Below, piece after piece: positions 1 to 6,003 of a DNA stretch of 7,205 bases. The notes under the pieces were generated by a model. The model had not been told where the DNA came from. It made no database searches and worked only from the letters and a program-made list of their open reading frames with translations. The stretch covers positions 1 through 7,205 of the forward strand of contig CAJUHY010000086.1 of assembly GCA_910585895.1 (NCBI GenBank), read 5' to 3'. Source of the DNA: an uncultured Lachnospiraceae bacterium. GTDB lineage: Bacteria > Bacillota > Clostridia > Lachnospirales > Lachnospiraceae. A program made the position numbers and the translations under genes. The stretch's first letter is position 1; each line of letters opens with the position of its first letter.

Positions 1-1
1 G

Positions 2-532
2 CGGAGCAAACCGCTTCCCAAGGGTCCGGTAATTCTCATTATGCTGGTAGGAATCTCTTTGGTCATCTTGATTAATCTTTTCAGCAGTCAGGTGGGATAT
101 ATGCTCAGCGTTGCGCAGGCGCGGGAGAATTATGAACAAGGCAATTATGTGGAGGCATACAGCTGCTTTACCCAGGGAGCCAAGGTGAAGCCTGTGGACG
201 AAGAATTATATAACAAGGCAAGGCTTACCGCATATGTGCAGCAGCAGATAAACAGTTACAGGGTATACAAGAAGCAGAATATGCACGCGGAGGCTTTGAG
301 TGCGTTGATTCTTGGCGTAGGAAGATATGACAAGAATGCAGGAGAAGCCGCAACTACAGGAGCAGCGGTGGAGTATGATAAGATGCTGTCAACGATTAAA
401 AAAGCATTGAAGAAGCAGTATCAAATGTCTTTGGATGAGGCAAGGGAATTGTATCAGATTAGAGAGAAAGAAGATTTTACACTGGAGATATATAAAATCA
501 TAGACGGACTTGGACTCGTTGCAGAGGAGTGA
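2..532 (+). CDS. Membrane-anchored TPR-like protein, C-terminal part (5' end outside window)
   Basis: The reading frame is open from base 2 to the TGA at 530-532, giving about 176 visible residues. The ATG at 41 has no ribosome site and sits inside a membrane helix, so it is probably an internal Met of a longer protein. The visible part starts with a basic stretch (RSKPLPKG), then one hydrophobic helix of about 22 residues (PVILIM through INLF), then a soluble helical region. The segment with YEQGNYVEAYSCF and KVKP looks like one tetratricopeptide repeat: paired helices, with G and A at the usual small positions. More charged helices follow to the C-terminus. By the positive-inside rule the basic stretch would be cytoplasmic and the TPR part outside, but this is inference. 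No enzyme motif is visible and I do not recognise the family. It lies 3 bases before hisH, and the hisH ribosome site is inside its last codons, so the two are probably cotranscribed. Confidence 0.8.
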   Translation, partial: RSKPLPKGPVILIMLVGISLVILINLFSSQVGYMLSVAQARENYEQGNYVEAYSCFTQGAKVKPVDEELYNKARLTAYVQQQINSYRVYKKQNMHAEALSALILGVGRYDKNAGEAATTGAAVEYDKMLSTIKKALKKQYQMSLDEARELYQIREKEDFTLEIYKIIDGLGLVAEE

Positions 533-535
533 CAC

Positions 536-1150
536 ATGATAGCGGTAATTGATTATGATGCGGGCAACTTGAAGAGCGTTGAGAAAGCTCTTAATTACTT
601 GAGTGAAGAAGTTGTCGTCAGCAGAAATTTCAGGGATATTTTGACAGCGGATAAAGTAATTCTGCCAGGTGTGGGCGCTTTTGGGGAAGCTATGGAACGC
701 TTGAAACAGTATGAGTTGGATAAGGTAATCCGTGAGGCAGTGCAGCAGCGGAAACCATTTTTGGGTATTTGTCTGGGTCTGCAGCTCTTGTTTTCAGGCA
801 GCGAAGAGAATGGCGGAGTGGAAGGTTTACATATTTTGGATGGTGAGATTGTAAAGATTCCAGCTAAGCCAGGTCTTAAAATTCCGCATATCGGTTGGAA
901 TTCCCTGCATTTACAGAATCAGGGCAGGTTGTTTGATGGTATCGAGGAGAATGCATTTGTCTATTTTGTACACTCCTATTACCTGCGGGCAGAGAAGGAA
1001 GAGATTGTGAAAGCGTCCACGGAGTATGGCGCCCATATTCACGCTTCTGTGGAAGAGGACAATGTATTTGCCTGCCAGTTTCATCCAGAGAAGAGCAGTA
1101 GCGTGGGTTTGCAGATTTTACACAATTTTGCCAGAATAGGGGAGGTGTAG
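536..1150 (+). CDS. hisH: Imidazole glycerol phosphate synthase, glutaminase subunit HisH
   Basis: HisH is a class I glutamine amidotransferase. It hydrolyses glutamine and passes ammonia to HisF, which makes imidazole glycerol phosphate and AICAR in histidine biosynthesis (cytoplasm). The 204-residue length is normal. The N-terminus IAVIDYDAGNLKSV is the family signature. PGVGAF (44-49) is the oxyanion-strand region, GICLGLQLL has the nucleophile Cys79, and the triad is completed by His183 and Glu185 in the FHPEKSS motif. PHIGWN (117-122) and the VHSYY segment (145-149) are also typical. The ATG at 536 has a GAGGAG site at 524-529 with 6-base spacing, overlapping the upstream stop. The stop is 3 bases before hisF, fitting 1:1 production of the two subunits. 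No catalytic residue is missing. Confidence 0.97.
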   Translation: MIAVIDYDAGNLKSVEKALNYLSEEVVVSRNFRDILTADKVILPGVGAFGEAMERLKQYELDKVIREAVQQRKPFLGICLGLQLLFSGSEENGGVEGLHILDGEIVKIPAKPGLKIPHIGWNSLHLQNQGRLFDGIEENAFVYFVHSYYLRAEKEEIVKASTEYGAHIHASVEEDNVFACQFHPEKSSSVGLQILHNFARIGEV

Positions 1151-1153
1151 CCA

Positions 1154-1915
1154 ATGTTTACCAAGCGTATTATCCCTTGTCTGGACGTACATAATGGGCG
1201 TGTGGTCAAAGGCGTTAATTTTGTAAACCTCAAGGATGCCGGGGATCCGGTAGCTGTGGCAGCGGCTTATGATAAGGCAGGGGCGGATGAGGTTGTATTT
1301 TTGGATATCACGGCGTCCTCAGATGCGAGGAATACTGTAGTTGATATGGTACGCAGAGTGGCAGAGACCGTCTTTATTCCCTTTACAGTGGGCGGCGGTA
1401 TACGTACAGTAGAGGATTTCAAGTCATTGCTCCGTGAAGGGGCAGATAAGATTTCCATCAATTCATCTGCCATCAATACGCCGGAATTAATCAGCAATGC
1501 AGCTGATAAGTTTGGCAGTCAGTGTGTGGTGGTTGCGATCGACGCCAAGCGAAGAGCAGATAGCAGCGGCTGGAATGTTTATAAGAATGGAGGCAGAATT
1601 GATACCGGACTGGATGCCGTGGAATGGGCAATACGTGCGGAACGTATGGGCGCTGGTGAAATTCTGCTCACCAGTATGGACTGTGATGGAACGAAGGCAG
1701 GTTATGATTTGGAATTGACTAGGACGATTGCAGACAGTGTCCATATCCCTGTCATTGCTTCCGGCGGCGCCGGTAAGGAAGAACATTTCTATGAAGCGCT
1801 GACAGAGGGCAGGGCAGAGGCGGCATTGGCAGCATCGCTGTTTCATTATAAAGAACTGCAAATTTTGGCGTTGAAGGAATACTTGGCGAAAAGAGGGGTT
1901 CCAATCCGAAATTGA
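1154..1915 (+). CDS. hisF: Imidazole glycerol phosphate synthase, cyclase subunit HisF
   Basis: HisF is the (beta/alpha)8-barrel cyclase subunit. It uses ammonia from HisH to convert PRFAR into imidazole glycerol phosphate (to histidine) and AICAR (back to purine synthesis). The 253 residues cover the whole barrel. The two catalytic aspartates are Asp11 in RIIPCLDV and Asp130 in VVAIDAKR. Phosphate-binding glycine loops appear as VGGGIR (79-84) and IASGGAG (201-207). Residues matching the ammonia gate described for Thermotoga HisF (Arg5, Glu46, Lys99 and Glu169) are all present; the last is shifted by two because of a slightly longer loop at 133-145. LLTSMDCDGT (171-180) is typical. The ATG follows a near-perfect GGAGGTG site (1141-1147) lying in the last codons of hisH, with 6-base spacing. 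The next gene is ung, so hisI/hisE do not follow here. Confidence 0.97.
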   Translation: MFTKRIIPCLDVHNGRVVKGVNFVNLKDAGDPVAVAAAYDKAGADEVVFLDITASSDARNTVVDMVRRVAETVFIPFTVGGGIRTVEDFKSLLREGADKISINSSAINTPELISNAADKFGSQCVVVAIDAKRRADSSGWNVYKNGGRIDTGLDAVEWAIRAERMGAGEILLTSMDCDGTKAGYDLELTRTIADSVHIPVIASGGAGKEEHFYEALTEGRAEAALAASLFHYKELQILALKEYLAKRGVPIRN

Positions 1916-1923
1916 TATTAACT

Positions 1924-1930
1924 AAGGAGG
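1924..1930 (+). promoter_or_regulatory. Ribosome binding site of ung
   Basis: AAGGAGG is a full-strength Shine-Dalgarno sequence with an unusually long 11-base spacing to the ATG at 1942. A TAG at 1939-1941 lies immediately before that ATG in the same frame, so no earlier start is possible. The next in-frame ATG (1948) would make the spacing longer still. Confidence 0.8.
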
Positions 1931-1941
1931 AATAACAATAG

Positions 1942-2616
1942 ATGGGAATGCTGCAGAATGACTGGGTAGAGGCAATCGGCGAAGAATTCAGGAAGCCTTA
2001 CTATGCCAGTCTATATAAATTTATCAAAGAAGAATATAGCGCCAAAGTGATTTATCCCCCGGCAGATGATATTTTTAATGCCATGCATTTGACACCGCTT
2101 AGTCAGGTGAAGGTATTGGTGCTGGGGCAGGATCCATATCACAATGAAGGTCAGGCGCATGGGTTGTGTTTCTCCGTAAGGCCTGAGGTAGATATACCGC
2201 CCTCTCTGGAGAATATTTATAAAGAACTTCAGGATGACTTAGGCTGTGAGATTCCCAACAACGGTTATCTGGTAAAATGGGCAAGCCAGGGGGTGCTGAT
2301 GCTCAACACGGTGCTGACTGTCCGGGCGCATAAGGCATTTTCCCATCAGGGACAGGGCTGGGAACAGTTCACAGATGCAGTTATCCGTGCAGTAAATGAA
2401 CAGGACCGCCCCATTGTTTATATGTTGTGGGGTAAACCTGCACAGAGCAAGATACCCATGTTGGATAACCCAAAACATTTGATTTTGAAAGCACCGCATC
2501 CGAGTCCATTGTCAGCGTACCGTGGTTTTTTTGGCTGCAGGCATTTCAGCCAGGCAAATGAATTTCTCAGGACGAATGGCATAGAACCCATTGACTGGCA
2601 GATAGAAAATGTATAG
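1942..2616 (+). CDS. ung: Uracil-DNA glycosylase, family 1
   Basis: Ung removes uracil from DNA, whether from cytosine deamination or dUMP misincorporation, as the first step of base excision repair. All family-1 motifs are present in order. GQDPYH (62-67) carries the water-activating Asp64. LMLNTVLTV (119-127) has Asn122, which reads the uracil. HPSPLSAYRGFFGC (186-199) has the catalytic His186 and the leucine loop that enters the minor groove. PPSLENIYKEL (86-96) and VYMLWGKPAQ (159-168) are also characteristic. The length of 224 residues is normal for a bacterial Ung. The start is fixed by an in-frame stop directly upstream. It lies 26 bases after hisF and has its own strong ribosome site; no promoter or terminator is evident between them, so readthrough from the his genes is likely. 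No clear terminator follows the gene. Confidence 0.97.
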   Translation: MGMLQNDWVEAIGEEFRKPYYASLYKFIKEEYSAKVIYPPADDIFNAMHLTPLSQVKVLVLGQDPYHNEGQAHGLCFSVRPEVDIPPSLENIYKELQDDLGCEIPNNGYLVKWASQGVLMLNTVLTVRAHKAFSHQGQGWEQFTDAVIRAVNEQDRPIVYMLWGKPAQSKIPMLDNPKHLILKAPHPSPLSAYRGFFGCRHFSQANEFLRTNGIEPIDWQIENV

Positions 2617-2644
2617 CGTACCATGCGGCAATTAATTCCGATTG

Positions 2645-2673
2645 TTGCAAAAAGCCTGTTCTAATGATACAAT
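2645..2673 (+). promoter_or_regulatory. Sigma-A-type promoter with extended -10
   Basis: TTGCAA (2645-2650, 4 of 6 consensus) and TACAAT (2668-2673, 5 of 6) are separated by exactly 17 bases, and a TG one base before the -10 (2665-2666) makes it an extended -10 element. Transcription would start near 2680, about 30 bases before the GTG of the coiled-coil gene. It lies in the largest gap of the window, where a new transcription unit is expected. This is a consensus match only. Confidence 0.6.
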
Positions 2674-2708
2674 GATATCCATAACATAAGAAAGGATATG
2701 ATAATAAG

Positions 2709-3461
2709 GTGCAGAAAGAAGACTTTTTTTTAAAACAAATTGACGAGTTTAAGGAAAAAGCCAAGTATCTCCATAATTTGATGATGACAAAGGAGAGCAA
2801 GGTGGAAGAACTTGAAGGGCAGCTGGAAGAGAAAGAAGAGAAAGCTAAAAATCTTCAGGAGATACTGAATGTAAAACAGGAAGAAGCAGATAAACTCACA
2901 CAGAATGTGAGGGTTCAGATTGATGCCCTGATTTCTCGTGTTGATGCTCAGATGCGAGCGATTGACGAGAGCATAAGCGGTGAAATCAATACCTTGGAAG
3001 AGCAGATTTCTGAGCAGATGGCAGAGATAAACAGTAATTCCCGTCAAGGTCTGGCAGAGATGGATAAAAAAATCCAGGATTTTTCGCTGTCGACATCAGA
3101 AAAGCTGGAACAGCAGACAAATTCCATGAAAGAGACATTGGAATCTTTTTCTTCGGAACTGACAAAGATAAAAACAGAACTGGAGAAATTGGCGGAGACT
3201 TCTAAGGATGATGAGGAGAACTCTCAGAAGTTAGAAGAGGTGAAATTAGAGCTCGGAGAAAAGATTCACAGGGAAAATGTGAAATGTTACCGGAATATCC
3301 AGACGTTGTTGGAAGAGTTAGAGGGTAAAATTGAGCGTGTGGAAATTGGTACGCAGAGCATGAAAGTAGTTAAGAGTTATTTTGGAGCTTTAATTATTAT
3401 TGGGGTAGTGAATTTTTCGGGCCTCATTGCAATTATTGCCCATATGTTTGGATTTTTCTAG
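2709..3461 (+). CDS. Tail-anchored coiled-coil protein of unknown function
   Basis: I do not recognise a named family. The 250-residue protein is almost entirely charged helix (about 10-215), rich in Glu, Lys, Gln and Leu, with heptad-like spacing (for example KVEELEGQLEEKEEKAKNLQ, then EEQISEQMAEIN and ELTKIKTELEKLAE). It ends in a single hydrophobic helix at about 224-248 (SYFGALIII through AIIAHMFGFF) with nothing after it and no N-terminal signal. The layout therefore predicts a cytoplasmic coiled coil held to the membrane by its C-terminus. Lys217, Lys221 and Lys223 before the helix support the cytoplasmic side. GTG at 2709 is the only start before an in-frame TAA at 2682-2684; the nearest ribosome-like site, AGAAAGGA (2689-2696), is 12 bases away. 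Codons 6-9 contain a run of eight T followed by four A. It is first in a unit with the flavin reductase-like gene and the zinc-ribbon gene. Confidence 0.85.
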   Translation: MQKEDFFLKQIDEFKEKAKYLHNLMMTKESKVEELEGQLEEKEEKAKNLQEILNVKQEEADKLTQNVRVQIDALISRVDAQMRAIDESISGEINTLEEQISEQMAEINSNSRQGLAEMDKKIQDFSLSTSEKLEQQTNSMKETLESFSSELTKIKTELEKLAETSKDDEENSQKLEEVKLELGEKIHRENVKCYRNIQTLLEELEGKIERVEIGTQSMKVVKSYFGALIIIGVVNFSGLIAIIAHMFGFF

Positions 3462-3464
3462 GGG
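3460..3464 (+). promoter_or_regulatory. Ribosome binding site setting the flavin reductase-like start at 3472
   Basis: AGGGG overlaps the TAG stop of the coiled-coil gene and lies 7 bases before the GTG at 3472 (4 before the GTG at 3469). The upstream ATG at 3427 in the same frame lies within the coiled-coil gene and has no ribosome site. The overlap suggests translational coupling. Confidence 0.65.
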
Positions 3465-3471
3465 TACCGTG

Positions 3472-4056
3472 GTGCGAGAAGAATTTATTAATCGTAAACA
3501 AGAATGGAAGCCGGGGAATATGCTCTATCCGGTTCCGGCAGTTATGGTGAGTGTGGCAGATAAGAAGGGACATGATAATATTTTCACTGTGGCATGGACA
3601 GGGACAGTCTGTACGAATCCGCCTATGGTGTATATTTCTGTGAGGCCAGAGCGTTATTCTTACCATATGATTGTGGAGACAGGGGAATTTGTAATCAATC
3701 TTACAACCAGGAAGTTGGCATATGCCACAGATTATTGTGGTGTGAAGTCTGGAAGAGATTTGGATAAATTTGCAGCTTTACAGCTGACTAGGCAGAAAGC
3801 TTCAAAAGTCCTGCCGCCGCTGATAGAGGAGAGTCCTGTGAACATAGAATGCAGGGTTATCCAATGTATAGAGTTAGGCTCCCACCATATGTTTCTTGCT
3901 GAGGTGGTGACAGTACATGCCTCAGAAGCTTATATGGACAATAAGGGGAAATTTCACTTAGAGAAGGCTGAGCCTATTGTATATTCTCACGGCGCTTATT
4001 GCAATTTAAAAAATATTCTGGGGACTTTTGGCTATAGCGTAAAAAAGAAGCGATAG
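3472..4056 (+). CDS. Flavin reductase-like FMN-binding protein (flavoredoxin type)
   Basis: This is a split-barrel flavin-binding protein of the flavin reductase-like family. Members bind FMN and reduce flavin, or pass electrons to partner redox proteins, in the cytoplasm; the substrate here cannot be told from sequence. Numbering from GTG 3472 gives 194 residues, a normal length for the single-domain group. Family features are NIFTVAWTG (36-44), ISVRPERYSY (55-64), GEFVINL (71-77), the CGVKSGRDLDKF block (89-100), PVNIECRV (122-129) and GSHHMFLAEV (136-145). The C-terminus is short and basic (KKKR). A longer form from ATG 3427 would add 15 residues overlapping the coiled-coil gene, but lacks a ribosome site and the extension does not resemble the family. 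The gene starts 10 bases after the coiled-coil stop, so the two are very likely cotranscribed. Assignment to the family is firm; a specific partner is not. Confidence 0.9.
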   Translation: MREEFINRKQEWKPGNMLYPVPAVMVSVADKKGHDNIFTVAWTGTVCTNPPMVYISVRPERYSYHMIVETGEFVINLTTRKLAYATDYCGVKSGRDLDKFAALQLTRQKASKVLPPLIEESPVNIECRVIQCIELGSHHMFLAEVVTVHASEAYMDNKGKFHLEKAEPIVYSHGAYCNLKNILGTFGYSVKKKR

Positions 4057-4084
4057 CCATTGATAATATATAAATTTAAGAAAA

Positions 4085-4519
4085 GTGGTGAAGACATTGG
4101 AACATGCATCGTTATTTGATAATATGAAGTTTTGTGCAGTATGTCATAGGACACTGTCAGAGACCTATGAGGGAGAATTGTGTCCAGCTTGTCAGGAGAA
4201 TCAGTTATTTTCTGAAGTGAAAGAGTACATACGTGCCAATGATGTGACAGAGTATCAGGTGGCGGAACATTTCAATATTCCAAAGCTTCTGGTAAAGAAG
4301 TGGATTGCAGAGGGAAGAGTTGAATATAAAGAACAGGAAGAGCGGATAGTTAATCTGCATTGTTCCATGTGTGGAGAGCAGATAACGTTTGGAACTCTCT
4401 GCCAGAAATGTTACAGGGAAAAATACCATACGGCTGCGGGATATGTGCCGCTGCAGCTTTCTGGTGAGAAGAGTAAGATGCGTTTTTTGGAAAAAGACGA
4501 TTCGGGCAGCGAAAATTAA
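4085..4519 (+). CDS. Zinc-ribbon/HTH protein resembling flagellar-operon protein YvyF (TIGR03826 type)
   Basis: The 144-residue protein has two zinc ribbons around a helix-turn-helix. The first has Cys17-Cys20 and Cys33-Cys36 (FCAVCH ... LCPACQ). SEVKEYIRANDVTEYQVAEH and PKLLVKKWIAEGRVEY (about 43-81) look like a MerR/sigma-type HTH ending in the 'W-I-x-x-G-R' turn. The second ribbon has Cys93-Cys96 and Cys106-Cys109 (LHCSMCG ... LCQKCY). Layout and length match, from memory, the YvyF family, whose genes usually sit beside flgM in flagellar operons. A role in DNA or protein binding is inferred and the target is unknown. No flagellar gene lies nearby. The start is uncertain: GTG 4085/4088 is the outermost, but TTG 4097 lies behind AAAAGTGGTGA (4081-4091), a close match to the anti-Shine-Dalgarno complement, and would give 140 residues. 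ATG 4124 has no ribosome site. A strong terminator follows the stop. Confidence 0.82.
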   Translation: MVKTLEHASLFDNMKFCAVCHRTLSETYEGELCPACQENQLFSEVKEYIRANDVTEYQVAEHFNIPKLLVKKWIAEGRVEYKEQEERIVNLHCSMCGEQITFGTLCQKCYREKYHTAAGYVPLQLSGEKSKMRFLEKDDSGSEN

Positions 4520-4527
4520 AGTGTCAC

Positions 4528-4554
4528 AGAATCCCGCAGAGCGGGATTCTTTTT
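4528..4554 (+). terminator. Rho-independent terminator between convergent genes
   Basis: A perfect 10-bp inverted repeat (AGAATCCCGC at 4528-4537, GCGGGATTCT at 4541-4550) with a 3-base AGA loop is followed by TTTT, then A and TTTT. It begins 8 bases after the zinc-ribbon gene stop, so it ends the + strand unit. Read on the - strand the same hairpin lies just after the DUF4364 gene stop, but the bases after it (TGTGACACTTT) are a poor T-tract, so it probably works better on the + strand. Confidence 0.93.
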
Positions 4555-5068
4555 ATTTTAGCAATAAATCCATCAGATAGTCATAGACGTCCTCATGCTG
4601 GGATTTCCAGTTGGAACAGATAGCCTCAGCTTCTAATTTGGATTTGGCAGAAATCGTCAAATCAATCAATGTGCGGCCGTGTTCCTTAAGCTGGCAGCGT
4701 GCAGCAAATTCCTGTGAGGTAGTTTTATAATAGTCTGCCATGATAGAGATTTCCTGTCGTAATTCTATCTTGTGTTCTGCAAGATAATCAATGACGTCCT
4801 TTTTGATGCCGTCTGAAATCTTGTCGGGAAAATAGGAAAGCGTTTCTCTGCCGGCAGGTGTGATATAATAGTGGGTATTGTTGTGCGTGGATTCTGTGCG
4901 CATAAGTTCCGCGTTTATCAATTCACTGATTGCCTGCTGAATCGTAAAATAGGTGGTGTAATCCTTGTCCAGCATGAAGTTGGAAATCTGTGTATTGGTC
5001 AGGGGAAAATCTACCCTGTCCAGCATATATAATATTGTCAGTTTATATTGTGTCAATGCTTCTGCCAT
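4553..5068 (-). CDS. DUF4364 family winged-helix protein
   Basis: The sequence matches, from memory, the DUF4364 family of clostridia: small proteins with an N-terminal winged helix, thought to bind DNA but not characterised. From ATG 5068 it has 171 residues. Residues 1-75 fit a winged helix: YKLTILYMLDRV (helix 1), PLTNTQISNFML (helix 2), FTIQQAISELINAELM (recognition helix), then the wing THYYITPAGRETLSYF. This resembles the PadR/MarR fold. The C-terminal half (about 85-171) is a mixed domain with the conserved-looking MADYYKT and LIDLTISA. The start is moved to 5068 because AAGGAG (5075-5080) touches the ATG at 5072-5074 and lies exactly 6 bases before the one at 5068. The gene begins 17 bases after the radical SAM stop, in the same operon. 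Its TAA (4553-4555) lies inside the shared terminator's T-tract. Confidence 0.87.
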   Translation of the reverse strand: MAEALTQYKLTILYMLDRVDFPLTNTQISNFMLDKDYTTYFTIQQAISELINAELMRTESTHNNTHYYITPAGRETLSYFPDKISDGIKKDVIDYLAEHKIELRQEISIMADYYKTTSQEFAARCQLKEHGRTLIDLTISAKSKLEAEAICSNWKSQHEDVYDYLMDLLLK

Positions 5069-5074
5069 AGGCAT

Positions 5075-5080
5075 CTCCTT
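5075..5080 (-). promoter_or_regulatory. Ribosome binding site deciding the DUF4364 start
   Basis: On the - strand, AAGGAG is followed directly by ATGCCTATG. With zero spacing the first ATG (5074) cannot be used efficiently; the second (5068) has a 6-base spacing. The site lies in the 17-base gap after the radical SAM stop. Confidence 0.8.
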
Positions 5081-5085
5081 ATCTA

Positions 5086-6003
5086 TTATTCGCAGTATTT
5101 TCCTTGCCAGGTATCACGCTGCTTCATAGTCCGTTCAATTTGATTTAAGACGCTGCGTTTGGCTCTGCTCCACTGAGGGGCTATCAGCAGCTCTTTAGGA
5201 CCGTCTCCAGTGAGACGGTGGATTGTGATGTGGTCAGGAAGCCGTTCCAGACAATTCACGATTAGTTCACAGTATTCATCCTGGCCAAACAGGGGAAAGG
5301 GCGATTGCGTATAAAGCGTACCCAAGTCTGTACCGGACAGAACATGCAAAAGCTGCAGTTTGATACCGAAAATATTTAATCGCCCCACATGGCGCACTGT
5401 TTCCAACATTTGTTCTTTTGTTTCACCTGGCAGTCCAAGGATTACATGGACAACTACCGGAATGCGGCAGTTTGTAAGAGAATTGACAGCCTGATGAAAG
5501 CATTCCAGCGTAAAGCCGCTGCGGATAAAACGACTGGTATCTGCATGGATAGTCTGTAAGCCCAACTCTATCCAGACAGGTTTTATCCGATTCAACTCTG
5601 ACAGGAGATTCAGTATTTGCGGTGAAAGACAGTCGGGACGCGTAGCAATGGATAAAATTACCACATCCGGGTCTGTAATTGCTTCTGTGAAAACTTTCCG
5701 CAGATAATCTACTGGCGCGTAGGTGTTGGTATACGCCTGGAAATAGGCGATAAATTTTCGGCAGTTTCGTTTGCTGCGGATTTGTTGTTTTGCAGCGGTA
5801 AGCTGTTCTGAGATGGAGTGGTTGCTTTGTCCGGCAAAATCACCGCTTCCAGCAGGGCTGCAGAAGATACATCCCCTGCTGCCGAGGGAGCCGTCCCGGT
5901 TGGGGCAGGTCATGCCCCCATTTAAGGCGAGACGATAAACTTTCTCGCCGAAGGTCTGTTTTAAATAGAAATCTATGGAAAAGTATCGTTTCTCATTCCA
6001 CAT
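5086..6003 (-). CDS. Radical SAM protein, TIGR01212 (YhcC/YtqA) family
   Basis: This is a radical SAM enzyme of the Elp3-like group known as YhcC in E. coli and YtqA in B. subtilis; I know of no established substrate. The 305-residue length fits. The iron-sulfur cluster cysteines follow the spacing of this family rather than the classical CX3CX2C: Cys33 in GGMTCPNRDG, then Cys45 and Cys48 in SRGCIFC. The N-terminus (RYFSIDFYLKQTFGEKVYRL), AYFQAYTNTYAP (87-97), SIATRPDCLSP (118-128), WIELGLQTIH (144-153) and HVILGLPGET (186-195) are all characteristic. GIKLQLLHVLSGTDL (213-227) and IHRLTGDGPKELLIAP (261-276) complete the family pattern, so the protein appears intact. It overlaps the malic enzyme by 11 bases (ATG at 6003, malic TGA at 5995) with AGGA at 6011-6014, which suggests translational coupling. 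Unlike B. subtilis ytqA, no ytqB-type methyltransferase follows. Confidence 0.93.
   Translation of the reverse strand: MWNEKRYFSIDFYLKQTFGEKVYRLALNGGMTCPNRDGSLGSRGCIFCSPAGSGDFAGQSNHSISEQLTAAKQQIRSKRNCRKFIAYFQAYTNTYAPVDYLRKVFTEAITDPDVVILSIATRPDCLSPQILNLLSELNRIKPVWIELGLQTIHADTSRFIRSGFTLECFHQAVNSLTNCRIPVVVHVILGLPGETKEQMLETVRHVGRLNIFGIKLQLLHVLSGTDLGTLYTQSPFPLFGQDEYCELIVNCLERLPDHITIHRLTGDGPKELLIAPQWSRAKRSVLNQIERTMKQRDTWQGKYCE

Noticed and set aside
2625..2648. Hairpin after ung (GCGGCAAT with ATTGTTGC, 8 pairs including two G-T, 8-base loop)
   Set aside because: It is weak, is followed by A residues rather than a T-tract, and overlaps the proposed -35 box. It is not a convincing terminator.
3427..3471. 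N-terminal extension of the flavin reductase-like protein from ATG 3427
   Set aside because: It overlaps the membrane-helix codons of the preceding gene, has no ribosome site, and its residues do not resemble the family N-terminus. GTG 3472 is better placed.
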